NCBI GenBank assembly: GCA_016935615.1
Contig: JAFGQO010000124.1
Span: 1 to 35,269 of the forward strand
Origin: Bacteroidales bacterium
Lineage (GTDB): Bacteria; Bacteroidota; Bacteroidia; Bacteroidales; UBA10428
Length of the DNA: 35,269 nucleotides
Direction: 5' to 3'
In this document: piece after piece, positions 1 through 7,609 of the stretch
Numbering within the stretch: position 1 is the first letter of the stretch
How the letters are laid out: each line of letters begins with the position of its first letter
Notes under the pieces: generated by a model
Told to the model about the DNA's origin: nothing
The model's input: the letters and a program-made list of their open reading frames with translations, nothing else
Databases searched by the model: none
Made by a program: the position numbers and the translations under genes

Positions 1-456
1 AGGATGATCAACGATTATACAAATCAATATTATAATAAGCAATATGAGCGTCTGAAAAAAATCAGGGAAAATGATTATGCACTTGCCAAGCAGATATCTT
101 CCTGGAAAAAGCGTATCAGTCGCACATGGAATGATATTGAAGTAATTGATGTTCAATTATTTGAACACAATACCGATACTGTTGACACGGGAACCAGTTA
201 TCATGGACAGGTAATTCTTGATTTGAATGAGATCAGTCCATCGCAGGTTGGAGTTGAGCTTATTGTAACCGAGAATATGAAAGAACTGGTGAATACACAG
301 AAATTTAATTTTGTTGAATCAAAGGAAGGTAAGGCTGTGTTTGAAACTGAATTTCTTAATGATCAGCCAGGAACATTCAATTATGGAATTCGTGTTTATC
401 CTGTTCATGAGCTATTGCCTCATCGTCAGGATTTTAGTTTATTACGATGGATATAA
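1..456 (+). CDS. glgP: Alpha-glucan (glycogen/maltodextrin) phosphorylase, C-terminal fragment
   Basis: The reading frame is open from the first base of the window, so this is the 3' end of a longer gene; about 151 residues are visible. The fragment contains the helix MINDYTNQYYNKQYERL and ends in LLPHRQDFSLLRWI. That ending resembles the C-terminus of the long GT35 alpha-glucan phosphorylases of Bacteroidota (roughly 850 residues with an N-terminal DUF3417 domain). The family releases glucose-1-phosphate from storage glucan in the cytoplasm. The catalytic core and the pyridoxal-phosphate lysine lie outside the window, so the call rests on the tail alone. A DJ-1 family gene follows 40 bases downstream on the same strand. 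Confidence 0.7.
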   Translation, partial: RMINDYTNQYYNKQYERLKKIRENDYALAKQISSWKKRISRTWNDIEVIDVQLFEHNTDTVDTGTSYHGQVILDLNEISPSQVGVELIVTENMKELVNTQKFNFVESKEGKAVFETEFLNDQPGTFNYGIRVYPVHELLPHRQDFSLLRWI

Positions 457-496
457 CAATTTATACATTAAATTCAATCATTAAAATCAATCTGCT

Positions 497-1051
497 ATGC
501 AAAAAGCGTTTGTACATTTTGCCGAAGGATTTGAAGAAATTGAAGCCATAACGATCGTTGATGCCTTAAGAAGGGCTGATATCCATGCTTTAATGGTATC
601 TGTAACAGGGAATCTTGTTGTAACCGGTGCCCATGGCATAAGCATTACAACCGATCTCTTGTTTGAAAATGCCGACTACAAAGATGCCGAAGTGCTTATA
701 TTACCGGGAGGCTTACCAGGAGCACATAATCTGAATGCACACGATGGATTAAAAAAACAATTGAAAAACTTTTATGATTCCGGGAAAAAAGTTGCAGCTA
801 TTTGTGCCGCCCCTCTGGTTCTGGGAGGTTTACACATCCTTGAAAATAAAAAAGCAACATGCTATCCGGGATTTGAGAATGAACTTCTTGGGGCTGATTT
901 GACCAATGAACCAGTGGCAAAAGCCGGCAATGTCACTACAAGCAGGGGACCGGGAACAGTTCTGAATTTTGCACTTGAGCTAATTGCACAAATCAAAGGG
1001 AAAACCACTGCTGACCAGGTAGCCAAAGGTATGCTTGTTCAAACATGGTAG
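497..1051 (+). CDS. DJ-1/PfpI (YajL-type) family protein
   Basis: A 184-residue single-domain protein of the DJ-1/ThiJ/YajL group, the normal length for the family. Its N-terminus AFVHFAEGFEEIEAITIVDALRRA matches the DJ-1 start; Glu16 corresponds to human DJ-1 Glu18. The nucleophile-elbow sequence VAAICAAPLVLGG places the conserved reactive cysteine at Cys103. A YPGFE segment and an SRGPGTVLNFALELI helix follow, as in bacterial YajL proteins. Members are cytoplasmic and have been described as glyoxalase III or protein deglycase/chaperones, and which activity applies is disputed. It starts 40 bases after the phosphorylase fragment and could be co-transcribed with it. No signal peptide is seen. 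Confidence 0.88.
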   Translation: MQKAFVHFAEGFEEIEAITIVDALRRADIHALMVSVTGNLVVTGAHGISITTDLLFENADYKDAEVLILPGGLPGAHNLNAHDGLKKQLKNFYDSGKKVAAICAAPLVLGGLHILENKKATCYPGFENELLGADLTNEPVAKAGNVTTSRGPGTVLNFALELIAQIKGKTTADQVAKGMLVQTW

Positions 1052-1365
1052 TTACTTATCGTACCGAATTTGATAGCCTGTTTTTATCAAATAAGGTTAC
1101 TTTTTTACCCCGGGCCTTGATATACCCTTCTTTGTCTTTCCAATGGATCGGCATATATCGCTGAAACAAGCTGATGAAAATGATTAAAACTGCTGCCGTT
1201 CAATCCGGAAGAAAAGTTATAACGAAAGTCATTGGATTTGGAGTGTAGGCGATATTTTTTCCGAAAACCGGATTTAAGAAATTATAATTAACTTTACTAT
1301 TACAGGAAAAGTTTATACTAAATTTTTAAAAATCAAAAATCTAATTATTTTAAAAATACACTACC
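1052..1365. other. Intergenic region with a possible 32-codon minus-strand ORF remnant
   Basis: No convincing gene lies in these 314 bases. On the minus strand an open frame from an ATG at 1154 to a stop at 1056 encodes 32 residues beginning MPIHWKDKEGYIKARGKKV. The frame stays open for about a dozen codons upstream of the ATG. The composition looks protein-like, so it may be the decayed end of a gene, but I do not recognise it. A weak hairpin (TTTGATA/TATCAAA around 1069-1091) could help end the DJ-1 transcript. The last 100 bases are very AT-rich and probably contain the ferredoxin promoter. Confidence 0.25.
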
Positions 1366-1554
1366 ATGGCAATAACAAAAGTATGGATTGAAGACGGATG
1401 TACATCTTGCGCATTGTGTGAAGATACCTGTCCGGAAGTATTTGAAATGGACGATATAGCTGTCGTGAAACCTGGTGTTGATTACTCGCAATTTGAAGAT
1501 GGTATCAAGGAAGCCGCAGAAAGTTGTCCAGCAGAAGTTATTAAATACGAGTAA
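1366..1554 (+). CDS. Ferredoxin, Desulfovibrio gigas type, single Fe-S cluster
   Basis: A 62-residue acidic protein. Cys12, Cys15 and Cys18 form a CxxCxxC motif, followed by Cys22-Pro and by a distant Cys54-Pro. In D. gigas ferredoxin the equivalents of Cys12, 15, 18 and 54 ligate the [3Fe-4S]/[4Fe-4S] cluster, while the equivalent of Cys22 forms a disulfide with a mid-sequence cysteine. That mid-sequence partner is absent here, so Cys22 appears to be unpaired. The protein is a cytoplasmic low-potential electron carrier; its partner cannot be told from the neighbours. The ATG at 1366 follows an AT-rich leader with no Shine-Dalgarno site, normal for Bacteroidota. Confidence 0.92.
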   Translation: MAITKVWIEDGCTSCALCEDTCPEVFEMDDIAVVKPGVDYSQFEDGIKEAAESCPAEVIKYE

Positions 1555-1592
1555 ATAAAGCCTGACCTCAAGCAATATATCTTTTTTTTCTG

Positions 1593-1614
1593 AAACCTGT
1601 ACTTATACGGGTTT
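1593..1614 (+). other. Hairpin downstream of ferredoxin
   Basis: An inverted repeat AAACCTGTA / TACGGGTTT (9 pairs, one G-U) with a CTTA loop lies 38 bases after the ferredoxin stop. No T-run follows immediately, so its role as a terminator is uncertain. Confidence 0.35.
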
Positions 1615-1638
1615 ACAGATGGACTATTTTTTTATTTC

Positions 1639-2547
1639 ATGAAAACTGTTTTAATCGTTGGGGGAACCGGATTCATTGGAAGAAATGTTGCAGATTATTT
1701 CAATAGCAAAGGATATATTGTAAGCATATTATCAAGAAAAATCTTTCCCAATCATCCTTTTCGAATGTATGAATGGGATCCTTTAAAATACTCCATTCAA
1801 ATTGAAGCTTTAACCAATCAGGATGTAATAATCAATTTAAGCGGTGCCGGAATAGCAGATAAATACTGGACATCAAAAAGAAAAAAAGTCCTTTATGACA
1901 GCAGAATTGACAGTACACGATTTCTTATTGATACCTTAATCAGGGATAAGATCTTCCCTGAAATGTTTATTCATGCTTCCGCTATTGGTTTTTATGGAAA
2001 CCGCCCTCATGAAAGACTATATGAAACATCAGACAAAGGGGAAAGTTTTTTAAGTACCCTTTGCCAGGCATGGGAAAACGAAGTGCGAAGACTGGATCAT
2101 ACAAATATAAAATACGCCATTCTGAGAATTGGGATCGTGCTTTCAAAGAAAGAAGGTAGTTTTCCCAAAGTTTTATTTCCCTTAAAAAAAGGATTTACTA
2201 TTTTATTCGGCAAAGGTCTGCAGCATATTTCCTGGATACACCTTAAGGATCTGATAAAAATTATTGAATCTCTTTCAGGGAGAATCTTAAAACCCGGAAT
2301 ATACAATTGTGTTGCACCTCAACCGGTAAAACAAAAAGACCTTAATGATCAACTTAAGAGAACTCTTCATATAAAAACACTTAAGATCCGAATTCCAAAA
2401 AAATTGATTTCATTGATTGCTGGTGATATGACAGAACTTTTTTACAGCGATCAATATGTTGTTCCTGAGAATTTGCAGCATCAGAATTTTGAATTTGCTT
2501 TTCCTGATTTGCATTCTGCCTTAAAAAATTTAGTACCTCCAATGTAA
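1639..2547 (+). CDS. NAD(P)-binding SDR, TIGR01777 (YfcH/SDR39U1-like) family protein
   Basis: A 302-residue extended short-chain dehydrogenase/reductase-like protein, the usual size of the YfcH/SDR39U1 (TIGR01777) family. Residues 8-16 carry the nucleotide-binding glycine motif GGTGFIGRN. Family signatures follow: DVIINLSGAGIADKYW, the helix KVLYDSRIDSTR, and HASAIGFYGNR near residues 110-120, where the usual catalytic tyrosine region lies. The C-terminus contains NCVAPQPVKQKDLN, as in the family. Its biochemical role is unsettled; members are annotated as epimerases without a firm substrate. It is preceded by a hairpin after the ferredoxin gene and is probably transcribed alone. Confidence 0.85.
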   Translation: MKTVLIVGGTGFIGRNVADYFNSKGYIVSILSRKIFPNHPFRMYEWDPLKYSIQIEALTNQDVIINLSGAGIADKYWTSKRKKVLYDSRIDSTRFLIDTLIRDKIFPEMFIHASAIGFYGNRPHERLYETSDKGESFLSTLCQAWENEVRRLDHTNIKYAILRIGIVLSKKEGSFPKVLFPLKKGFTILFGKGLQHISWIHLKDLIKIIESLSGRILKPGIYNCVAPQPVKQKDLNDQLKRTLHIKTLKIRIPKKLISLIAGDMTELFYSDQYVVPENLQHQNFEFAFPDLHSALKNLVPPM

Positions 2548-2680
2548 ATGGCATTTACCCTTGGGCAAGACCCAAGACCTTAAAAGGAATTTTACCTGTG
2601 CCAGAAGCATAGGGTGTTTGACTTACAATTTTCACTTCATATTATTCGCGGAAATTGAATCTCATTAATAAAAATTGCTT

Positions 2681-3247
2681 ATGATTCGATGTGACTGGTC
2701 AACAAACAACGAGCTGATGATATACTATCATGATACGGAATGGGGAGTGCCTGTTCATGATGATCAGATGCTTTTTGAACATTTGTCACTGGATTGTTTC
2801 CAGGCAGGGCTTAGCTGGCAGACCATTTTAAACAAACGGGAAAACTTCAGGGCTGCATTTGATAATTTTCAAATCCACAAAGTGGCTTCCTATGATCAGA
2901 AAAAAGTGCACAAATTATTATCGGATGCAGGAATTATCAGAAACCGCTTAAAGATCGAAGCAGTCATTCACAATGCAAAACGGGTACTGGAAATACAAAA
3001 AACTATCGGGAGTTTTAATTCTTATATATGGAGTTTTACTGATGGAAAAACCATTCATAACCACTTCCAAAGTATCTCAGAAATACCACCAACCTCAAAC
3101 TTATCTGATCAGATAAGCAAAGATATGCGTCATAAAGGTTTCACATTTTGCGGGGCCACAATTATTTATGCCTTTTTGCAGGCGATCGGTGTTGTCAATG
3201 ACCATGTGATTTCCTGCTTCAGATACAAAGAGTTGATTTCCGTATAG
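2681..3247 (+). CDS. tag: DNA-3-methyladenine glycosylase I
   Basis: A 188-residue base-excision repair enzyme that removes 3-methyladenine from alkylated DNA. The start MIRCDW follows from the ATG at 2681; an in-frame TTG six bases earlier is less likely. Cys4 and His17 (in YYHDTEWG), with a His and a Cys in the C-terminal NDHVISC, reproduce the zinc-binding residues of E. coli Tag. FQAGLSWQTILNKRENFR and AGIIRNRLKI correspond closely to the substrate-pocket and helix-hairpin-helix regions of Tag. Length equals the E. coli enzyme. It stands alone between short intergenic spacers. Confidence 0.96.
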   Translation: MIRCDWSTNNELMIYYHDTEWGVPVHDDQMLFEHLSLDCFQAGLSWQTILNKRENFRAAFDNFQIHKVASYDQKKVHKLLSDAGIIRNRLKIEAVIHNAKRVLEIQKTIGSFNSYIWSFTDGKTIHNHFQSISEIPPTSNLSDQISKDMRHKGFTFCGATIIYAFLQAIGVVNDHVISCFRYKELISV

Positions 3248-3355
3248 CTCATTCATCCATCGGTTAATAATTTGGTAATTAAAAACTTCCGTATTATTTG
3301 ACATACACCTGCAGATTCAATAACTTACTGATCGTATTAAGCACCATCCGATGAA

Positions 3356-3796
3356 ATGGAACTTAATGTCTTAAATAAGATCTACGATTTCATTCATGGT
3401 TTTATCCATCCGAATGAATTGAAATTGCATATTCCCGGAGCACACCGGGAAGAAAATGATTCTCCACAGAAGAAATGTCCTGTTACCGGGTTGGATATTT
3501 CAATGCAACCCCGGGGAAGTAAATTCTTAAGTTATACCGGTGTTAAATGGTATTATGAACACGATTACAAAACATACTGTGAAATACTTTCCCCACGACT
3601 TACCGATACATGGAAAGAGAGTACTATTGAATTTCAGTTCCGGGAAATTGCACACAGCATAAGAAACAGTGACAGCAATCCCAGGAACAATACACGCCGT
3701 AAAATCAGTAAGATCCTGGACGATAAAAACAGTTTGTTTAACAATTTTGATCTGATTGATAAAAGAAAACTGAAAGAAGCCGGACTTGTACAATAA
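3356..3796 (+). CDS. Uncharacterised 146-residue protein with CPVTGLDIS motif
   Basis: I cannot assign a function. The protein is soluble and basic, with no signal peptide or membrane segment. Residues 41-50 read CPVTGLDISM, followed by SKFLSYTGVKWYYEHDYKTYC and by EFQFREIAHSIRNSDSNPRN. The combination of an isolated cysteine near a TG turn, an aromatic-rich stretch and an IAHSIRN helix looks like a conserved fold. The pattern feels familiar from Bacteroidota hypothetical proteins, but that is memory and not a search result. It lies 160 bases upstream of a truncated recombinase on the same strand, so it may belong to the same former mobile element. Start ATG 3356 gives MELNVLNKIY. Confidence 0.7.
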   Translation: MELNVLNKIYDFIHGFIHPNELKLHIPGAHREENDSPQKKCPVTGLDISMQPRGSKFLSYTGVKWYYEHDYKTYCEILSPRLTDTWKESTIEFQFREIAHSIRNSDSNPRNNTRRKISKILDDKNSLFNNFDLIDKRKLKEAGLVQ

Positions 3797-3928
3797 TACT
3801 GCAATCTTTTCCTGTCCCATTTATCGCCCAGTCGCCCCTCCCCGCTATGATACAATGATAGTCCCATAAAGAATATTTTAATGCATATAGTATTAATAAA
3901 TTATTTATTTTTAATCATTTAATATTAT

Positions 3929-3936
3929 TATTTTTG
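3929..3936 (+). promoter_or_regulatory. Candidate Bacteroidota -7 box
   Basis: TATTTTTG matches TAnnTTTG and lies 20 bases before the ATG of the truncated recombinase. No clear TTG -33 element is seen at the expected distance. Confidence 0.4.
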
Positions 3937-3956
3937 GTGTCTAATTATGGTGTTTA

Positions 3957-4778
3957 ATGAAACTGCCCTACAAAATATCCCGTACCTTAAAACGATATGA
4001 CAGTAACCACGGCAGACAGGTGATGATCAGGATCAGAACACGCAGCAAAAAGGATTTTGAGATCCCTGTTTACGATACAATTGACGGAGTGAAATTCCCG
4101 ATCAGCATAAAAATGGAGAATTGGTATAACGGGTATGCTATCGGAGGGGATTATCACATTCCTCTGAAAAACTTGAACCAGTTGATCGACAGTATTGAAA
4201 ATAAAGTAAAGTATGCAGTTTTTATTTTGTTGCAGAGAAAAATTGAACTCACACGCAGAAAGATACTTCATCTTACCTATTCGGGACCAAAATTCTTAAA
4301 AAAGGATCCTGAGCGAAACGAAACCGATGAACTGATCACCAAATACCACGAAGGAGCATTTGAATCTGCAGAAGAGTTTCTTAATTTTATCAGCAATGCA
4401 GCAGATGCAAAATACAAAGACCTTAAACGAGAGCTTGGCCTATATGAAAAAAATTACCTGCTGGATTATTGGAATGATTTTATCCGTGATTATGCCCCTT
4501 CTTCTTATTCCAATTCAAAGGGAGCCATACAAAAGTACATTGAAGAAACCGGCGACAATTGCATTGTAACCAGGTTCGATGACAATTGGTTGTACCGATA
4601 CTTTAAGTATCTGTTAAAATATGGCTATAAAAGAGAAAATTATGAAAATCCAAAACTTCAGTATAAAGCATCAACTTTATCAAAATACCTGAAGCATATG
4701 CGGTCATTCGGCGATTACCTGTTCGAGCAGAAGATCATCACAAATCAGAATTACAAGAGATATAAGTTAGGAAAATAA
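3957..4778 (+). CDS. Truncated tyrosine recombinase/integrase: DNA-binding domains only
   Basis: A 273-residue protein that looks like the N-terminal two-thirds of a Bacteroidota phage-integrase-type tyrosine recombinase. Residues about 1-110 resemble an arm-type DNA-binding region. Residues about 165-273 resemble the SAM-like core-binding domain (NYLLDYWNDFIRDYAPSSY, then ASTLSKYLKHMRSFGDYLF and NQNYKRYKLGK). The frame stops exactly where the catalytic domain should begin. The R...HxxR...Y residues are absent, and the 39 bases before the opposing gene cannot hold them. It is therefore either a pseudogene product or a DNA-binding-only derivative. The frame itself is intact and has a -7 box upstream. 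A full-length family member would be about 400 residues. Confidence 0.7.
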   Translation: MKLPYKISRTLKRYDSNHGRQVMIRIRTRSKKDFEIPVYDTIDGVKFPISIKMENWYNGYAIGGDYHIPLKNLNQLIDSIENKVKYAVFILLQRKIELTRRKILHLTYSGPKFLKKDPERNETDELITKYHEGAFESAEEFLNFISNAADAKYKDLKRELGLYEKNYLLDYWNDFIRDYAPSSYSNSKGAIQKYIEETGDNCIVTRFDDNWLYRYFKYLLKYGYKRENYENPKLQYKASTLSKYLKHMRSFGDYLFEQKIITNQNYKRYKLGK

Positions 4779-4817
4779 ATACTTCAATTGTAGTATGAGT
4801 AATAAGAAAAAAGCATT

Positions 4818-5333
4818 TTATACGATCGGATCCCCGCAAAATTCCCTCCTGCCACAAGCCTTACAAAAACGGCCCATCCAAACAGCATCGAATTGGTTCA
4901 TAATGGATTCCACCATAGCTGGTTCATCGGTAATAATACCTGATTCGAAATTGCGGCGTTTTATACTTTTCATGCCCAGTCCGGCGCCGGTTAGATTGGC
5001 CGAGCCGGTGTAGGCAAAAACGCCATCCACCGCAATTATTTTAAAATGTACCCTGGGGCATAACTGGCGTTCCATCTGATCCCACAGACGCGGGTATTTA
5101 TCGAAGCTTTTCCTGAAATTTTCGCCGGGTTCTTTGGCATGTAAAAGCCGGATAGAAACATTATGTTTCAGCAAATCATTCAACAGGCTTAAAAAAGAAA
5201 CCACTTTGCCCTTCTTCCGCACCTGCATATCTTTGATATCGGCTGTTCCAATCCAAATATATTTCCTGGTTTGCTGAATGGCAGGCAGCAATTCATGGTG
5301 GATTTCATCATTTCCTATAATACGGGTTCCCAT
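4818..5333 (-). CDS. Phospholipase D-like (single-HKD) nuclease-family protein
   Basis: A 171-residue protein with one complete HKD motif, HFKIIAVDG followed by AYTGSANLTGAGLG, the catalytic signature of the PLD/Nuc superfamily. Single-HKD members act as dimers, and many are DNA or RNA endonucleases or hydrolases of phosphodiesters. The C-terminus has a cysteine group, FCKACGRREFCGDP, which could bind a metal. No signal peptide is seen, so it is probably cytoplasmic. I chose the ATG at 5333 (MGTRIIGNDE); a TTG two codons earlier is the alternative. It runs convergently toward the truncated recombinase with 39 bases between stops, and has no same-strand neighbour close by. Confidence 0.8.
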   Translation of the reverse strand: MGTRIIGNDEIHHELLPAIQQTRKYIWIGTADIKDMQVRKKGKVVSFLSLLNDLLKHNVSIRLLHAKEPGENFRKSFDKYPRLWDQMERQLCPRVHFKIIAVDGVFAYTGSANLTGAGLGMKSIKRRNFESGIITDEPAMVESIMNQFDAVWMGRFCKACGRREFCGDPIV

Positions 5334-5570
5334 AACCAATGCTTAACACAATATTTCTGCTTACCAAATGTACTTTATTCTAATTATTTTTCTGATTTAA
5401 AACCATGCTTGCAAGAATGAAAATAGAAACCCCCACTGAGTGAGATGAAAAGTGAATGGAGAAAAGTAATTTTTTATATTCTGCCATTTGTTAATATAAG
5501 TTCAACAAAATATCTGCATATTTCATATAGATAATTTTTTTATAAAACAGAATTAATGTGTTTCATTGTA

Positions 5571-5600
5571 TTGATATACTGTATAAATTGTTTACTTTAT
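5571..5600 (+). promoter_or_regulatory. Candidate promoter of the GH51 gene
   Basis: TTG at 5571-5573 and TACTTTAT at 5593-5600 are separated by 19 bases, matching the Bacteroidota TTG-N19-21-TAnnTTTG layout apart from the last base. The rest of the 331-base gap 5334-5664 is AT-rich and shows no gene. Confidence 0.35.
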
Positions 5601-5664
5601 ACAAAATTTTAAAGGTGGAAAATACACTTAATTTTAGTTGAAAATTAATTTATTATTAAAACCA

Positions 5665-7179
5665 ATGAAATACGTAACTGCTATTTTACTTTTCTGGACA
5701 TGTTTATTATCTGCCCAGGATGCAACCATTAAAATCGATATCGACCGTGTAATTGATGATATCGACCCAAAGATTTACGGAGTATTCATGGAGCCAATAG
5801 AGTTCAACATGAGAGAGTTTAAGGGAAATACCCTGTATGGCCCTGTCTATGATCCGGAATCGCCACTTGCCAATAAGGATGGTTTTAATAAGGAATACGT
5901 AGAAGCCGCCAAAGAACTTGGATTGACCAATATGCGCTGGCCGGGTGGAAATTACGTTTCAAATTATAACTGGCAGGATGGCATAGGCCCCAAACAGCAA
6001 AGACCGGTTCGAAAGGAGTTGGTGTGGGGATTTAACGAAACCAACCAGGTTGGCACCGATGAATGGGTTCAGCTAAACAAAGCGATCGGTTCCGAAAATG
6101 TTGTCTGTATAAATATGGGCACGGGAACCATTGATGACGCCCGCTATTGGGTTGAATATTGCAATGGTGAGAAGGGAACCTACTATGCTGATCTTCGGTC
6201 GAAGTACGGTCATCCCGAACCTTTCGATATAAAATACTGGTGTTTGGGAAATGAGGTGGATGGCTCACCCTGGATCATGGGGTACAAAAATGCAGAGGAT
6301 TATTGCAAGCTGGCAAAAGAAATTGCCAAGGCGATGAAGAAAACCGACCCGGATATATCCCTTGTTGCCAACGGATCATCTTACTACCAGCCCGATATGA
6401 ATTGGGTTGAGTGGAATTGGATGGTGCTCAATGAGCTTAAGGATCTTGCCGACTATTTATCCCTTCACCGGTATTGGGTATATTCCGATGATTATTATAC
6501 CTATATGGGACAGCAGGCTATGGAACTGGAAGAAAAGATATCCATTCCGGCATCTCAATCTAAAACAGTACAGACTATTTACAAAACGGAGAAGCCCGTA
6601 TACCTTTCCTTCGACGAATGGGCAGCTCATGGGAGAGGATTTTTATCGACCCTCGCTAATGCCCAGTTCCTGAATGCATTTATCCGCCATGCCGATATGG
6701 TTAAAATGGCCAATTATACCCTGTTGACTTCCATACTGAGTTTCGATCCGGAAAGTAAAAAAAGCTATAAAACGCCTTTCTTTTATACCTTCAGGATGTT
6801 CTCAAAGAATTGTCATGGCAAATCACTGGATGTGTTTGTAGATTGCGATACCTTCAATGCAGATGACTTTTACAGAGGGATTCCCTATCTGGATGTTTCC
6901 GCGGTATTTGCTGAAGACGATAAATCGCTGATCATCAATGTTGTGAACCGGCATAAGGACGAAGCTATCAAAACCGATATTCAGTGCTGTACGGGCAACT
7001 TTTCCGGCAAGGCCAATGTGCAGGAAGTATACAGGGAGGACCTGCAGGAAACTTATTCCTATGAGAAAAGGGAGGAATACAAACCTGTATCACGAGAGAT
7101 CTCTACGGACGGATCAAAAATAAGCTATCCCTTTCCGCCGCATTCCTTCACGCAGATCATTGTCGGATTTGACAAGTAG
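5665..7179 (+). CDS. Secreted GH51 alpha-L-arabinofuranosidase
   Basis: A 504-residue glycoside hydrolase of family 51, normal length. The ATG at 5665 gives a type I signal peptide, MKYVTAILLFWTCLLSAQ, with cleavage expected after AQ; an upstream in-frame TTG at 5638 would bury the signal behind nine residues. GVFMEPI and NMRWPGGNYVSNYNW match the family. CLGNEVDGSPW gives acid/base Glu197 and LSFDEWAAHGRG gives nucleophile Glu318; both are clan GH-A signatures. It should release terminal alpha-L-arabinofuranose from arabinan, arabinoxylan or similar glycans, in the periplasm or outside the cell. No lipobox and no T9SS C-terminal domain are visible. No SusC/SusD pair or transporter is adjacent, so it is not in a classical polysaccharide-utilisation locus. 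Confidence 0.9.
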   Translation: MKYVTAILLFWTCLLSAQDATIKIDIDRVIDDIDPKIYGVFMEPIEFNMREFKGNTLYGPVYDPESPLANKDGFNKEYVEAAKELGLTNMRWPGGNYVSNYNWQDGIGPKQQRPVRKELVWGFNETNQVGTDEWVQLNKAIGSENVVCINMGTGTIDDARYWVEYCNGEKGTYYADLRSKYGHPEPFDIKYWCLGNEVDGSPWIMGYKNAEDYCKLAKEIAKAMKKTDPDISLVANGSSYYQPDMNWVEWNWMVLNELKDLADYLSLHRYWVYSDDYYTYMGQQAMELEEKISIPASQSKTVQTIYKTEKPVYLSFDEWAAHGRGFLSTLANAQFLNAFIRHADMVKMANYTLLTSILSFDPESKKSYKTPFFYTFRMFSKNCHGKSLDVFVDCDTFNADDFYRGIPYLDVSAVFAEDDKSLIINVVNRHKDEAIKTDIQCCTGNFSGKANVQEVYREDLQETYSYEKREEYKPVSREISTDGSKISYPFPPHSFTQIIVGFDK

Positions 7180-7248
7180 AAGACGGTAAGCGATAATATT
7201 CTTATGAAACAAGCCTGAAAACTTGAAGAGTTAGTTTTGAGAGAAAAC

Positions 7249-7364
7249 AAAAACCCCCACCCTTTAACTAGTATGGGATGGGGAAAAATATCCACTCAAG
7301 CCTTGGCGTGGTTGGAAAATGAAAAGACCGCTGTCGCTCAAGCTATGGCGGTCGAGGTAGTCCG
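7249..7364 (-). repeat. Direct repeat copy 1: duplicated 3' flank of tRNA-Glu
   Basis: This 116-base stretch matches 7494-7609 without gaps, with about nine mismatches counted by eye (about 92%). On the minus strand it begins with the last seven bases of tRNA-Glu and then repeats the gene's downstream flank, including both terminator-like hairpins. The rest of the tRNA is absent here, so this is a tail without a gene. Confidence 0.9.
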
Positions 7365-7493
7365 CCCTCCTTCGTTTCACTTCGGCGGGTAAATAGGAGG
7401 ACCGAGCGTTAAGAAATGCTCCTGTAGAGCATTTTAGCGAGGGGCCAGATTGCAGGACTGATGCGGGGCTGGCAAGTTCGATTCCCCGGTATA
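7365..7493 (+). mobile_element. Insert between tRNA-Glu flank repeats, with 49-bp palindromic core (7398-7446)
   Basis: This 129-base segment separates the two flank copies. It contains a 49-base core (7398-7446) that starts AGGACCGAGCGTTAAG, forms a hairpin AAATGCTC / GAGCATTT (7414-7421 with 7427-7434) and ends TTTTAGCGAGGGGCC. The core matches 16781-16829, beside tRNA-Leu, at 42 of 49 positions. An outer inverted pair CCTCC/GGAGG precedes the core. Near the far end GTTCGATTCCCC (7477-7488) equals part of the tRNA-Glu T-arm, but no complete tRNA fold is present. No open reading frame is seen. Calling it mobile is an inference from its two tRNA-linked occurrences. Confidence 0.55.
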
Positions 7494-7529
7494 AAAAACC
7501 CCCACCCTGCAACTAGTATGGGATGGGGG
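7493..7529 (-). terminator. Second terminator downstream of tRNA-Glu
   Basis: On the minus strand CCCCCATCCC pairs with GGGTGGGGG (one bulge) and is followed by TTTTTT. An equivalent structure is present in copy 1 at 7250-7284, followed by TTTTTG. Confidence 0.65.
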
Positions 7530-7609
7530 AAAATATCCACTCAAGCCTTGGCATGAGCGGAAAATGAAAAGACCGCCGTCGCTGAAGCTATGGCGGTCGA
7601 GGTAGTCCG
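7494..7609 (-). repeat. Direct repeat copy 2: native 3' flank of tRNA-Glu
   Basis: This is the partner of 7249-7364. The copy runs into the intact tRNA gene and covers its last seven bases (7603-7609). It carries both terminator hairpins of the tRNA transcript. Confidence 0.9.
7561..7598 (-). terminator. Rho-independent terminator of tRNA-Glu
   Basis: On the minus strand the stem GACCGCC / GGCGGTC (7598-7592 with 7577-7571) has an internal AGC/GCT pairing and is followed by TTTTCATTTT. It lies five bases after the tRNA 3' end. A slightly decayed copy is at 7316-7353. Confidence 0.8.

Noticed and set aside
1345..1575. Minus-strand frame opposite the ferredoxin
   Set aside because: It is antisense to a gene with clear cysteine motifs; a shadow frame.
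4779..4817. Remnant of the recombinase catalytic domain after the stop
   Set aside because: Only 39 bases separate the stop from the opposing PLD-like gene, and no R-H-R-Y motif sequence is found in any frame nearby.
5665..7179. GH51 gene as part of a SusC/SusD polysaccharide-utilisation locus
   Set aside because: No SusC, SusD, transporter or other carbohydrate-active gene lies beside it in the window.
7441..7490. A second complete tRNA in the spacer (because of GTTCGATTCCCC)
   Set aside because: Only a T-arm-like string is present; no acceptor pairing, D-arm or anticodon arm can be drawn.
7264..7512. Minus-strand 82-codon frame across the tRNA-Glu flank repeats
   Set aside because: It consists of terminator hairpins and the inserted element, with no protein-like features.
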